Assembly (NCBI RefSeq): GCF_000282615.1
Contig: NZ_AKIY01000177.1
Location: 1 to 40,455, forward strand
DNA: 40,455 nt
From: Bradyrhizobium sp. YR681
Lineage (GTDB): Bacteria; Pseudomonadota; Alphaproteobacteria; Rhizobiales; Xanthobacteraceae
Reading direction: 5' to 3'
Made by a program: the position numbers and the translations under genes. Positions 24,165-33,163 of the stretch are shown piece by piece. The notes beneath the pieces were generated by a model. The model had not been told where the DNA came from, did not search any database, and was given only the letters and a program-made list of their open reading frames with translations. The stretch's first letter is position 1. The number at the start of each line of letters is the position of its first letter.

Positions 24165-24734
24165 TCAGCGATAGTGCGCGAGGTAGTACGCAAGCTCCCC
24201 GATCTGATCCTTGCCGACGGTCTGCATGACGTCCGCCATGGTGGCATCATAGCCGTGGCGACTGTTGTCCTTGTATTCGGCGAGCGTCTTGGCGAGATAG
24301 TCCTCGCGCTGGTTGGCGATGCGCGGGACGTTCTCCTTTCCGGAGTAGTCGGTGTTGTGGCAGGTGTTGCAGCGGTTCTGCTTTGCCAGTGTTTCGCCGC
24401 GGGCCATGCGTGCGCTGTCTGCGGCGTCGGCGGGCGGTGCCGGCTTCGGCAGCGCGGCGATGAAGTCGGAGAAGGTGCGCAGATCGTCGTCTGTCAGCGA
24501 TTTCGCCATCTCGTTCATCGGCTCGAACACGCGCAGCTTCTCGCGGAACATGAAGAGCTGGATCAGCGCGTAGGGCGCCTGCTGGCCGCCGAGCGAGGGC
24601 GTGTTCTCGGTCGCGGAGGTGCCGCGCTCGCCGTGGCAGGCCAGGCACGGAGCGACGCGGTCCGAGATGGATTCAGCGGATGCGGGGAAGACAAGTGAGA
24701 CGAACGCCAGAGCGGCGATGAGTGTTTTGTTCAT
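24165..24734 (-). CDS. Periplasmic dihaem cytochrome c (c4-like)
   Basis: A 189-residue protein with a signal peptide (1-20, ASA-ES) and two c-type haem sites, C30LACH34 and C122NTCH126. It consists of two similar domains, each ending in a Met-bearing stretch, as in cytochrome c4. The start ATG 24734 follows GGGAAG. It lies downstream of a PQQ sugar dehydrogenase on the same strand, separated by 121 bp that hold a hairpin repeat. It is the likely electron acceptor of that dehydrogenase. Confidence 0.9.
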   Translation of the reverse strand: MNKTLIAALAFVSLVFPASAESISDRVAPCLACHGERGTSATENTPSLGGQQAPYALIQLFMFREKLRVFEPMNEMAKSLTDDDLRTFSDFIAALPKPAPPADAADSARMARGETLAKQNRCNTCHNTDYSGKENVPRIANQREDYLAKTLAEYKDNSRHGYDATMADVMQTVGKDQIGELAYYLAHYR

Positions 24735-24753
24735 TACCGCTTCCCGCATACTC

Positions 24754-24840
24754 CGTCATTGCGAGCGAAGCGAAGCAATCCAGAAATGCATCCGCGGAGG
24801 CAGTCTGGATTGCTTCGTCGCTTCGCTCCTCGCAATGACG
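24754..24840. repeat. 87-bp inverted repeat between the dehydrogenase and cytochrome genes
   Basis: Outer arms CGTCATTGCGAG / CTCGCAATGACG, continuing through AGCGAAGCGAAGCAATCCAG and its imperfect complement. It would form a long RNA hairpin inside the transcript if the two genes are co-transcribed. It looks like a dispersed Bradyrhizobium-type element. Confidence 0.75.
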
Positions 24841-24855
24841 ATCGTGGTTACCAGC

Positions 24856-26121
24856 TTACTTCGCCGCGACCTTCTGCTTGCCGTAGGTGATGCGGTAGAC
24901 CGCGCCGTTCCAGTCGTCGGAGACCAGCAGCGAGCCGTCCTTCAGCTGCATCACGTCGACGGGGCGGCCGACATATTTGTTGTCCTCGAGGAAGCCGGTG
25001 AGGAACGGCTCCATCGACTTCACGGTGCCGTCCTTGTTCAGCTTGACGAGGACGACGTCGCCGCCCTGTTTCTGCGACTTGTTCCAGGAGCCGTGGCGCG
25101 CGACGAAGATCGCGTTCTTGTATGGCTTCGGGAACATGCTGCCGGTGTAGAAGCGCATGCCGAGCGCGGCGGTGTGCGGGCCCATCAGGCCGACCGGGGC
25201 GGTGTAGTTCTTGCAGTCCTTGCCCCAGCCGAGCTCCTGGTCGATGATGTTGCCCTGGTAGCAGAACGGCGCGCCGAAATCCTCGCCCGCCTTGGTGACG
25301 CGGTTGAGCTCGTCTTCCGGCACCGTTTCCGACAGCCAGTCGCGGCCGTTGTCGGTGAAATAGAGCTGCTTGGTCTCCGGATTCCAGTCGAAGCCGACCG
25401 TGTTGCGCACGCCGACCGCGTAGACCTCGGCGCCGGAGCCGTCGAGATTGATGCGGCGGATCTGGCCGTGATCGGCATCGTGCAGCACATTGTTGCCGGG
25501 CTGGCCGACCGGGACATAAAGCTTGTTGTCGGGGCCGATGGCGATGAACTTCCAGCCATGCGCCTCGTCCTTGGGCAGCTTGTCGTAGATCAGCGTCGGC
25601 TTCGGCGGGTTGTCGAGGACGTCGTCGATCTTCTCGATCTTGGAGATCTTCGACAGCTCGGCGATGTAGAGCGTGCCGTCCTTGAAGGCGACGCCGTTCG
25701 GACGATAAAGGCCGGACGCGATCACCTTGACCGACTTCTTGCCGTCCTTGTCGGCGATGGCATAGACCTTGTCGACGAGCCGGCTGCCGACGAACACGGT
25801 GCCCTTGTCGCTCTGCGCGAGCGAGCGCGCGTTCGCCATGCCGGAGGCATAGACCTCGATGTTGAAGCCGGCGGGCACCTTCAGTTTGGCGAGCGGCAGC
25901 TTGTCTGCGGCTGCCGGAATCGGCGGCGGCGCGACGGGTGCGAGTTTTGCGGCGGCCTCGTTGTCCGGGCGCCCGATCATGGGGGAACCCGGCGGAAGCG
26001 GTTGGGCGGCGGGTGCGGCCGGCGGACTGGCCGGCTGCTGCGCCACGGCAGACAGTGTGAACGCACCGAAGACAGCGCCGGCCAGCAGCAGGCGGCGCGA
26101 CGCGAATGAAATAGCCGGCAT
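24856..26121 (-). CDS. Periplasmic PQQ-type soluble aldose/sorbosone dehydrogenase
   Basis: A 421-residue beta-propeller enzyme with a signal peptide (about 1-28, ending AVA-QQ) and a Pro/Ala-rich linker (29-75). Motifs are VPAGFNIEVYASGMANARSLAQ, then KFIAIGPDNKLYVPVGQPGN, VGVRNTVGFDWNPETKQLYFTDNGRDWL, and VARHGSWNKSQKQ. The start ATG 26121 has GGGAG 7 nt ahead; the longer frame to 26268 adds a non-signal leader. It is paralogous to the protein at 4347-5687 (shared HGSWN motif), with moderate identity. The downstream cytochrome c is its probable electron partner. Aldose oxidation is inferred from the family. Confidence 0.9.
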   Translation of the reverse strand: MPAISFASRRLLLAGAVFGAFTLSAVAQQPASPPAAPAAQPLPPGSPMIGRPDNEAAAKLAPVAPPPIPAAADKLPLAKLKVPAGFNIEVYASGMANARSLAQSDKGTVFVGSRLVDKVYAIADKDGKKSVKVIASGLYRPNGVAFKDGTLYIAELSKISKIEKIDDVLDNPPKPTLIYDKLPKDEAHGWKFIAIGPDNKLYVPVGQPGNNVLHDADHGQIRRINLDGSGAEVYAVGVRNTVGFDWNPETKQLYFTDNGRDWLSETVPEDELNRVTKAGEDFGAPFCYQGNIIDQELGWGKDCKNYTAPVGLMGPHTAALGMRFYTGSMFPKPYKNAIFVARHGSWNKSQKQGGDVVLVKLNKDGTVKSMEPFLTGFLEDNKYVGRPVDVMQLKDGSLLVSDDWNGAVYRITYGKQKVAAK

Positions 26122-26182
26122 GGTGTTTCTCCCAGAAGCGGAAGCCGTCTTCAGACGCTGGCGCGTCCGCGGCTTTTCCGTA

Positions 26183-26212
26183 CCCATAGTCTGAGAATTT
26201 GCGCCGGCAAAT
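26183..26212 (-). promoter_or_regulatory. Promoter and 16-bp palindrome upstream of the PQQ dehydrogenase
   Basis: A perfect ATTTGC-GCCG-GCAAAT palindrome (26197-26212) overlaps a minus-strand -35 TTGCCG; 16 bp later lies TATGGG (26183-26188). The start would be near 26176, about 55 nt before the ATG. A repressor bound there would block the promoter. Confidence 0.4.
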
Positions 26213-26366
26213 GCAATCGGAAACATTTTTGGACGACGGATGCGCCGCCGGCTTTCGCGCCTGTTCACGGCGGGCAGCGGCGCCGCCGGAACACATTTCC
26301 ATGCTTTTTCGAAAGACGGCCTGTGTTCGCGGCGAGCGATGCGCCGCCAGCGCCGACGTCAATCAG

Positions 26367-29300
26367 TCACTGCGCTGCAAGAACCCTGGACTTCTTCGGG
26401 GCGATCTTCTCGACCACGCCCGGATCGTCGTCGCCGGCAACGTCGTCGTCCTGGTGATCCTGTCCTGCGTGTTGCGTCGGACTGAACCATTGCGAGACGC
26501 GATCGAGATAAAGATACACCACGGGCGTCGTGAACAGCGTCAGGACCTGACTGACCAGCAAGCCGCCGACCATGGCGTAGCCGAGCGGCTGACGGAGCTC
26601 CGAGCCGGTGCCGTGGCCCAGCATCAGCGGCACGCCGCCCAGCACGGCTGCCATCGTCGTCATCAGGATCGGGCGGAAGCGCAGCAGGCAGGCCCGCCTG
26701 ATAGCCTCGACCGGCGACAGGCCATGGTCCCGCTCCGCCACGATCGCGAAGTCGACCAGCATGATGCCGTTTTTCTTGACGATACCGATCAGCAGGACGA
26801 GGCCGATCAGCCCGATCAGGCTGAAGTCGAAATGGAACAGGAGAAGCGTCGCCAGCGCGCCGACGCCGGCCGACGGCAGGGTCGACAGGATCGTCAGCGG
26901 GTGAATGTAGCTCTCATAGAGCACGCCGAGAATGAGATAGACCACGATCAGCGCCGCCACGATCAGCAAGGGCACGGAGGAGAGCGACTCCTGGAACGCT
27001 TTCGCCGTTCCCTGGAACGTGGAGGTGATGGCGGCCGGCACGTTCATCTGCCGTTCCATCGCGTCGATCGCCTGCGTCGCCTGTCCGAGCGCGACGTTGG
27101 GCGCGAGGTTGAAGGAGATCGTCACCGCCGGGAACTGGCCCTGGTGATTGATGGCCAGCGGCCGAACCGGGGCCGTGGTCCACTTCGTGAACGCAGAGAG
27201 CGGCACCTCGCCGCCGGTCGTCGGGGAATGCAGATAGATCTGCTCCAACGTGGACGGATTTTTCTGGAGCGAAGGCAGCACCTCGAGCACGACATAGTAG
27301 GTGGACAATTGGGTGAAATAGGTCGCGATCTCGCGCTGCCCGAATGCGTCATACAAGGTCGCGTCGATCACGTCGGGGGTGATCCCGAAGCGCGCGGCCT
27401 GATTGCGGTCGATCGACAGCGTCAGCGTGGTGCCCGACGTCTGCTGGTCGGAGGCGACGTCGCGCAGCTCGGGCATGTCCTTCATCCTGGCGAGCAGTTT
27501 TGGCGCCCAGGTGTTGAGCTGGTCCATGTCGGTCGACTGCAGGGTGAACTGAAACTGCGTCCGCGACGCCCGGCCGCCCACCCGCACGTCCTGCGCCGAC
27601 TGGAGGTAGAGACGCGCGCCCTGCACCTTCGCCGTCTGGACCTGGAGGCGGCGGATCACCTGGTCGGCCGAGGCGGTGCGCTCGTCGCGCGGCTTGAGCG
27701 TGATGTACATGGTGCCGTCGTTGAGCGTATTGCCGCTGCCGCCCATCCGCATCGCCATGTGATCGATCGCCGGATCCTTCAGCACGATGGCGCCGATCGC
27801 CTGCATGTGCCTGGCCATGTCGGCGATCGACACGTCCTGCGAGGTCTCGACGATGCCGGTGATCAGGCCGGTGTCCTGCTGCGGGAAGAACCCTTTCGGG
27901 ATGATCACGAACAGATAGACCGTCAGCGCGATGGTCGCGAAGAACACCATCAAAGTGGCGAAGCGGAAGCGTAGCACGAGGTCGAGGCCGCGCGCGTAGC
28001 CGTCCACGAGGCCCTGGAACATCCGCTCGCTGAGCATATAGAGCCGGCCATGGTGCTCTTCGTCGTGGGATTTGAGGAAGCGCGAGGCCATCATCGGCGT
28101 CAGCGTCAGCGACACGAAGGCGGAGACGGCGATCGTCATCGCCAGCGTCACCGAGAATTCGCGGAACAGGCGGCCGATGATGCCGCCCATCAGCAGCAGC
28201 GGGATCAGCACGGCGATCAGCGAAACCGAGATCGAGAGGATCGTGAAGCCGATCTCGCCGGCGCCCTTGATCGCGGCGGACATCGGGCTCTCGCCCTCCT
28301 CGATATAGCGGGTGATGTTCTCCAGCATCACGATGGCGTCGTCGACCACGAAGCCGACAGCGATGGTGAGGGCCATCAGCGACAGATTGTCCAGGCTGTA
28401 GCCGGCCATCCACATCAGCGCGCAGGCGCCCAGCAGGGCCAGCGGCACCGTGATCGACGGGATGATGGTGGCCCAGACGCTGCGCAGGAACACGAAGATC
28501 ACCATCACGACGAGGCCGATCGTCAGCGCAAGCGTGAACTGCACGTCCTTCACCGCCGCGCGGATCGTCTGCGTGCGGTCCGACAGCACCGAGACCTTGA
28601 TCGCGGGCGAGATGCCCGCCTGCAGATGCGGCAGCTGCTTCATGACGCTGTCGACGGTGTCGATGACGTTGGCGCCGGGCTGCTTGAAGATGACCAGGAA
28701 GACGCCGGGCTTGCCGTCGACCCAGCCGTACTGGGTATTGTCCAGCGGCCCGCTGACGGCATGGCCGATGTCGCCGACCTTGACGGGACTGCCGTTGCGA
28801 TAGGCGATGACGATGTCGTTCCAGGCCTCGGCCCTGGTGAACTGGTCGTTGGCATAGACCGTGTAGGTGCGGGTGTCGCCGTTGAGCGTTCCTTTGGGAT
28901 TGTTGACCGTGATCACCGACAGCGGGGTGCGCACGTCCTCCAGCGACAGGCCCTTGGCGACAAGCTTGGCGGGATCGATCTGGACGCGGATCGACGGCGC
29001 CTGCTGCCCGCCGACGCTGACCTGGCCGACGCCGCTGATATGGCTGATCGCCTGCGCGAGCTTGGTGTAGGTCTCGTCGGACACCTGCGTCAACGGCAGC
29101 GTGGTCGACGTCGCGCCGAGCGTGAGAATGGGCGAGTCGGCCGGATTGACCTTTCTGTAGGTCGGCGGGGTCGGCATGTTCTTGGGCAGTTGCCCGCTCG
29201 CGGCGTTGATGGCGGCGAGCACGTCGGACCCGGCGCCGTCGATGTTGCGCGACAGATCGAACTGGAGAACGATCTGGGTCGAAGAGGTCTGGCTCTGCGA

Positions 29301-29549
29301 CGTCATCTCGGAGACGCCGGGAATCAGCGCGAATTGCGATTCGAGCGGCTGCGCCACCGAGGACGCCATCGTTTCAGGGTCCGCACCCGGCAGATTGGCG
29401 GAGACCTGGATGGTGGGGAAGTCCACCTCCGGCAGCGGCGCCACCGGCAATTGCGGATAGGCGATGATCCCGACGAAGACGATGCCGACCATCAGCAGCG
29501 ACGTCGCGATGGGGAGGCGAATGAAGGGAGCCGAGATACCGCCAGCCAT
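26367..29549 (-). CDS. RND efflux pump inner-membrane subunit (MdtB/MdtC type)
   Basis: A 1060-residue HAE1-type proton antiporter. It opens MAGGISAPFIRLPIATSLLMVGIVFVGIIAYPQLPVAPLPEVDFPTIQV, the MdtB/C pattern. The proton-relay pair is in TM4 (GFVVDDAIVMLENI), and a second-half RND block (LVLLIGIVKKNGIMLVDFA) is present. Large periplasmic porter loops lie between TM1-2 and TM7-8. The start ATG 29549 is 1 bp after the stop of the membrane-fusion gene, so the two are coupled. Only one RND gene and no outer-membrane channel are present here, so a TolC-like partner must lie elsewhere. Confidence 0.93.
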   Translation of the reverse strand: MAGGISAPFIRLPIATSLLMVGIVFVGIIAYPQLPVAPLPEVDFPTIQVSANLPGADPETMASSVAQPLESQFALIPGVSEMTSQSQTSSTQIVLQFDLSRNIDGAGSDVLAAINAASGQLPKNMPTPPTYRKVNPADSPILTLGATSTTLPLTQVSDETYTKLAQAISHISGVGQVSVGGQQAPSIRVQIDPAKLVAKGLSLEDVRTPLSVITVNNPKGTLNGDTRTYTVYANDQFTRAEAWNDIVIAYRNGSPVKVGDIGHAVSGPLDNTQYGWVDGKPGVFLVIFKQPGANVIDTVDSVMKQLPHLQAGISPAIKVSVLSDRTQTIRAAVKDVQFTLALTIGLVVMVIFVFLRSVWATIIPSITVPLALLGACALMWMAGYSLDNLSLMALTIAVGFVVDDAIVMLENITRYIEEGESPMSAAIKGAGEIGFTILSISVSLIAVLIPLLLMGGIIGRLFREFSVTLAMTIAVSAFVSLTLTPMMASRFLKSHDEEHHGRLYMLSERMFQGLVDGYARGLDLVLRFRFATLMVFFATIALTVYLFVIIPKGFFPQQDTGLITGIVETSQDVSIADMARHMQAIGAIVLKDPAIDHMAMRMGGSGNTLNDGTMYITLKPRDERTASADQVIRRLQVQTAKVQGARLYLQSAQDVRVGGRASRTQFQFTLQSTDMDQLNTWAPKLLARMKDMPELRDVASDQQTSGTTLTLSIDRNQAARFGITPDVIDATLYDAFGQREIATYFTQLSTYYVVLEVLPSLQKNPSTLEQIYLHSPTTGGEVPLSAFTKWTTAPVRPLAINHQGQFPAVTISFNLAPNVALGQATQAIDAMERQMNVPAAITSTFQGTAKAFQESLSSVPLLIVAALIVVYLILGVLYESYIHPLTILSTLPSAGVGALATLLLFHFDFSLIGLIGLVLLIGIVKKNGIMLVDFAIVAERDHGLSPVEAIRRACLLRFRPILMTTMAAVLGGVPLMLGHGTGSELRQPLGYAMVGGLLVSQVLTLFTTPVVYLYLDRVSQWFSPTQHAGQDHQDDDVAGDDDPGVVEKIAPKKSRVLAAQ

Positions 29550-29550
29550 G

Positions 29551-30783
29551 TCAGTCAGCCGATCCGGTCTTGAGTTCGGCTTTGCCTTGAGCAGCGCCTT
29601 CGCTCGCATCCGCCGTCGGCGTGCCCTGCGGCTTGTCGTCGACCAGTGCGCCATCGAACAGGCGCGACTGCCCGGCCACCACGATCCTGTCGCCGACGTT
29701 CAGGCCTTCGGAGACCACGGCATTGGCGTCGCCGCTCTGACCGACCTTGATCGGCCGGGCGCTGACCTTGCCATTGTCGCCGATCACATAGGCGAACAGA
29801 CCCGCCGGCCCGTGCTGCACGCCATCCTGCGGCACGACGACGACGTCCCTGCGCGTGTCGACCAGCATCCGCGTGGTGACTGAAAGCCCCGGCCACAGCG
29901 CGTTGTCCTTGTTGTCGAACCGCGCTTTCAGGCTGATGGTCCCGGTGGCCTGGTTCACCGAATTGTCGATGATCACGAGCCTGCCTTGCGACAGCGTCCG
30001 CGTTCCGTCCGAGGTCAGTGCTTCCACCGGCACCTCGCCGGAATCATGGGCCCTGTCGATGGCCTGCAACTGCTCTTCGGGCTCGGTGAACTGCACCGCG
30101 ATCGGCTGCAGCTGGGCGATGGTGACGATCCCGGTCGTGTCGGCGGCATGCACGATGTTGCCGGGGTCGACCAGCCGGAAACCCGTTCGTCCGCTGATCG
30201 GCGCCTTGATCGAGGTGTAACCGAGATTGGTCTGCGCATTGTCGATGGCGGCCTGGTCGCCCTTCACCTGCGCGGTCATCTGATCGACCAGCGCCTGCTG
30301 GGTATCGAGATTCTGCTGGGTCTCGAATTGCTGTTTCGCAAGCTTCTGAAACCGCTCCAGGTTCAACTGGTCGTTCTTCAGGCTGGCCTCGTCCTGCGCC
30401 TTCTTCGCCACCGCCTGCTCCAGAGCCGCGGTAAAGGGGCGTTGATCGATCTCCAGCAGCGGATCGCCCTCCTTCACCATCTGCCCCTGCCTGAAGAACA
30501 CCTTGGTGATCTGACCGTCGACACGGCTCCTGACCGTGACCGTCTTGAACGGCGAGACGACGCCGAGGCCGTAGGTGTGCACGGGAAAGTCGGTCTTCTT
30601 CACGGTGAACGAGGTGACGGGAATTTTTGCCGCGACCTGACCGGTAGCGCTTTGCGCGGCCGCGGCGACCGGCTTGAGGCCGCCGACGAACTCATACCAC
30701 AGGCCGCCGGCGATCGCGGCCGTTGCGAGGATTCCAAACAGCGCAACGCTGAGCTTCGGTCGCCTTGTCATGTCCATCGCCAT
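29551..30783 (-). CDS. RND membrane fusion protein (MdtA/AcrA-like)
   Basis: A 410-residue periplasmic adaptor. An N-terminal hydrophobic anchor (about residues 11-28, LSVALFGILATAAIAGGLWY) is followed by the lipoyl half (VRSRVDGQITKVFFRQGQMVKEGDPLLEID), a long coiled-coil hairpin (about 110-175), and the second lipoyl half (APISGRTGFRLVDPGN). A beta-barrel and a C-terminal membrane-proximal domain follow. The start is uncertain among in-frame ATGs at 30783, 30777 and 30771; the longer frame to 30831 seems unlikely. It is the first gene of the two-gene RND operon. Confidence 0.92.
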   Translation of the reverse strand: MAMDMTRRPKLSVALFGILATAAIAGGLWYEFVGGLKPVAAAAQSATGQVAAKIPVTSFTVKKTDFPVHTYGLGVVSPFKTVTVRSRVDGQITKVFFRQGQMVKEGDPLLEIDQRPFTAALEQAVAKKAQDEASLKNDQLNLERFQKLAKQQFETQQNLDTQQALVDQMTAQVKGDQAAIDNAQTNLGYTSIKAPISGRTGFRLVDPGNIVHAADTTGIVTIAQLQPIAVQFTEPEEQLQAIDRAHDSGEVPVEALTSDGTRTLSQGRLVIIDNSVNQATGTISLKARFDNKDNALWPGLSVTTRMLVDTRRDVVVVPQDGVQHGPAGLFAYVIGDNGKVSARPIKVGQSGDANAVVSEGLNVGDRIVVAGQSRLFDGALVDDKPQGTPTADASEGAAQGKAELKTGSAD

Positions 30784-31113
30784 CTGGTTGCTTGCGCCTG
30801 CCGTCAGGTGACTCTGCTGCTTGCATGTCACCGCACCGGTCGGAGTTGAAGTATCGCGGACAGGTTCGCGACGTCAAAATAACGATTGCGTGCAACTTTC
30901 TGTACAATTCGTCATGTTCGCGCGCCGCGAAACGCAATCGCGCAGACAGATCGAAGGCGATCAACGCGAACAGAAACGACATGGACAGGCGTTAAGGATC
31001 ACCGCGGCATCACGCCGAATTGCGCCGGCGATCAGGAATTTGACGAACGCTCATCACGAGCCGGGTCTTATCATCGGACTTCAGCAGCGCTGCTTGATGG
31101 GACGAGGCGCGAG
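30784..31113. other. 330-bp gap between divergent genes
   Basis: No gene was recognised. It holds the RND operon leader and that of the small membrane protein. The only clear structure is a perfect 15-bp palindrome, TTCGCG-CGC-CGCGAA (30917-30931), plus weaker TCGCG/CGCGA arms near 30855-30872. No regulator gene adjoins the RND operon. Confidence 0.5.
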
Positions 31114-31398
31114 ATGAAGGCCGATCAACCGAGCCCCCGGCGAAACGTCGTACCGTTTCGAACGCGATCAGGAGACGACAGAGATCCGGTTGACGACGTG
31201 CGCTCCGGCGACATCCTGCGCCTGCTTGACCTCTCGAAGTTCGAACAGCATCGCCGCGTCGCCGGCACCGGCGCCAGCATGCGCGCGAACATCGCGGCGA
31301 TGGTTCTGCTCGGGCTGCTCGTCTTCGTCGCAACCGAGGACTTTTCCAAGCTCGAGCAATCGAACCTGTGCCTGCAAAATTCGGAGTGCAGGAATTAG
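31114..31398 (+). CDS. Small single-span membrane protein of unknown function
   Basis: A 94-residue protein: a charged, Pro/Arg-rich cytoplasmic-looking half (1-55, with RSGDILRLLDLSKFEQ) and one hydrophobic helix at about 59-72 (IAAMVLLGLLVFVA). A short tail contains two Cys (NLCLQNSECRN). The ATG has GAGG 6 nt upstream. No family recognised. A perfect 19-bp inverted repeat begins 24 bp after its stop. Confidence 0.65.
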   Translation: MKADQPSPRRNVVPFRTRSGDDRDPVDDVRSGDILRLLDLSKFEQHRRVAGTGASMRANIAAMVLLGLLVFVATEDFSKLEQSNLCLQNSECRN

Positions 31399-31421
31399 GT
31401 AGCGCGCGTTATCGACCGGCG

Positions 31422-31440
31422 TCGCGATGACGCATCGCGA
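31422..31440. repeat. 19-bp perfect inverted repeat after the small membrane gene
   Basis: TCGCGATG-ACG-CATCGCGA, eight-base arms around three bases. The position just downstream of a stop suggests a hairpin limiting transcript decay or a terminator without a U-run. Confidence 0.5.
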
Positions 31441-31577
31441 TTGCGGCGACACCGATGCGGGGCCGGCACGAAGCTCCTGACAGCGCGGCCATCGCGCACC
31501 GGATCCGCCCTCCCGCCATTGGCATCCTCCCCCCAATCGTGTAACCCGGCCAAAACCCTTGCCGGGACGAAACGCTG

Positions 31578-32834
31578 ATGACCACTGCCGCCGCGGACGA
31601 CGCGGGCGATGCCACCCCCGCACTGATCCTCGCGCTGGTCGCATTGGCCTGCGGGCACATGCTCTCGACCTTGCTGCGCACGATCCCGGCGATCAGCCTC
31701 GACCTGATGGCGGCGGATTTCCGCATCGAGCCGCAGGCGCTGGCGAGCCTCACCTCGGTCTATCATTTCTCTTTTGCCGCCTCGCAGATTCCGGTGGGCG
31801 CGGCGATGGACCGGTTTGGCGTGCGGCCGGTGTCCCTGAGCCTGCTCGTGGGAACCGTGGTCGGCGCGCTGGCGTCCGGCTTTGCGACGGGACCCGAGAG
31901 TTTTGCGTTCGGGCAGTTCATGCTCGGCGTCGCCACCTCGGGCATGCTGATGTGCCCGATGACGCTGGCGGCCAAGCAATTGTCGGCGGCGCGCTTCGGG
32001 CTGTGGTCGGGCGCGATCCTCTCGATCGGCAATATCGGCATGCTGCTGTCGTCGAGCCCGCTCGCCTTCGTGGTCGACACTTACGGCTGGCGCGCCGGGT
32101 TCTGGATCGCCGCGCTCGGCGGCATCGCGGTGGCGCTCGCGGTGTTCGCGCTGGTGCCGAGCCAGCCGGCCGAACACAAGGACGAATCCTCTCCCGTGTC
32201 GCAGATGATCGAGGTGCTCAGGCTCGGCCTGTCGCGCCCCCTGCGCGGCCTCATCGCGCTGGCGCTGGTGTCGCTGGCAAGCTCGCTGGTGCTGCGCGGC
32301 CTGTGGGGCGGGCCGTGGCTGATGCAGGTCAAGGGTCTGACGCGGGTCGAGGCCGGCAACCAGCTCGGCGCGTTCACGCTGGCGATGATCGCAGGTCCCC
32401 TGCTGGTCGGCATGATCGATCGCAGGCTCGGCCGCCGCCGCGCGCTGGTGGCGAGCACGCACGCCTTCGCGGCGCTGCTGATCACGCTGATGGCGCTCGG
32501 CGCGCCGCACCTGCCCGTCGCATGGCTGTTCGGCGTGACGATCATGCCGCCGAACTATGATCTGGCATTGTTCGTGCTGATCGGGCTCTTAACCTCGGCG
32601 CAGCCGCTGCTGTTCGGCATGTCCAGGCAGCTGGTCGACGCGCAGGTCGCGGGCAAGGCGCTCGCGGCGGTGAACCTCGCGTTCTTCCTCGGCACCGCGC
32701 TGATGCAATCCGTCACGGGCGCGGTGGCGGCTTTTGCGGGGCTGCCGGCGGTGCTGCTGTTCATGGCGGCGGCGCTCGCCGTCGGCGTATTGATCTTTTT
32801 GACTTATACGACACCGAGTTCACAGGATGGGTAG
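31578..32834 (+). CDS. MFS transporter
   Basis: A 418-residue transporter with 12 hydrophobic segments. Hallmarks are AGHMLSTLLRTIPAISLDLMAADFRIEPQALASLTSVYHFSFAASQIPVGAAMDRFGVRPV (TM1-loop 2/3 with the MFS D-R-x-G motif) and the LGRRRA loop in the second half. It resembles NarK/CynX-like or general MFS importers; substrate unknown. It is a single gene. Its last codons and TAG stop lie inside a short palindromic repeat (32823-32858), so the C-terminus may have been reset by repeat insertion. Confidence 0.88.
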   Translation: MTTAAADDAGDATPALILALVALACGHMLSTLLRTIPAISLDLMAADFRIEPQALASLTSVYHFSFAASQIPVGAAMDRFGVRPVSLSLLVGTVVGALASGFATGPESFAFGQFMLGVATSGMLMCPMTLAAKQLSAARFGLWSGAILSIGNIGMLLSSSPLAFVVDTYGWRAGFWIAALGGIAVALAVFALVPSQPAEHKDESSPVSQMIEVLRLGLSRPLRGLIALALVSLASSLVLRGLWGGPWLMQVKGLTRVEAGNQLGAFTLAMIAGPLLVGMIDRRLGRRRALVASTHAFAALLITLMALGAPHLPVAWLFGVTIMPPNYDLALFVLIGLLTSAQPLLFGMSRQLVDAQVAGKALAAVNLAFFLGTALMQSVTGAVAAFAGLPAVLLFMAAALAVGVLIFLTYTTPSSQDG

Positions 32835-32858
32835 AGCGAAGCGAAATCCATCCTACGC
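32823..32858. repeat. Short palindromic repeat overlapping the MFS stop codon
   Basis: AGGATGG / CCATCCT arms around GTAGAGCGAAGCGAAAT, of the type scattered in Bradyrhizobium genomes. It contributes the final codons (Gln-Asp-Gly) and stop of the MFS gene. Confidence 0.65.
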
Positions 32859-32974
32859 CTGCGGACTGAACGCATCAGTTGCGCCTGAATCAGGACAGAA
32901 CAACGCTCCCTGACGACGATGGGTTCCTGCGACCAAGCCGTACCGCCGATGACACCGCGTCAGCCAGGCACCGC

Positions 32975-33163
32975 CTATGAATGCGTCGAGTTGTGGGGCT
33001 TTCTGAGCTCGCGATCAATCCGGTCTTCAACCCTGCGGGCAGCCAGGCCCATGAGACTCGTTTGAGTTTTGCCGGTCGAGACCGTCGCACCGATCTGGAA
33101 TCGCCATTGCCAAACGCGCGGCTCGATCTGCACGAGCGTGAATTCGACGCCCCGGCGGTTCAT
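32975..33163 (-). CDS. Small conserved protein (62 aa)
   Basis: A 62-residue protein reading [25 protein letters not shown]..., with [24 protein letters not shown]. It has a compact strand-strand-helix look with W-x-W and a closing basic/acidic helix. I recall similar very short proteins, often in several copies, in Bradyrhizobium; no function is known to me. Its ATG overlaps the stop of the 46-aa gene (ATGA), so the pair is translationally coupled. Confidence 0.65.

Noticed and set aside
26199..29573. Long plus-strand frames opposite the RND pump
   Set aside because: Composition dominated by Arg/Asp/His/Gln, typical of antisense frames in GC-rich DNA.
31395..32510. 371-codon minus-strand frame opposite the MFS gene
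   Set aside because: Shadow; the MFS protein with 12 helices is on the plus strand.
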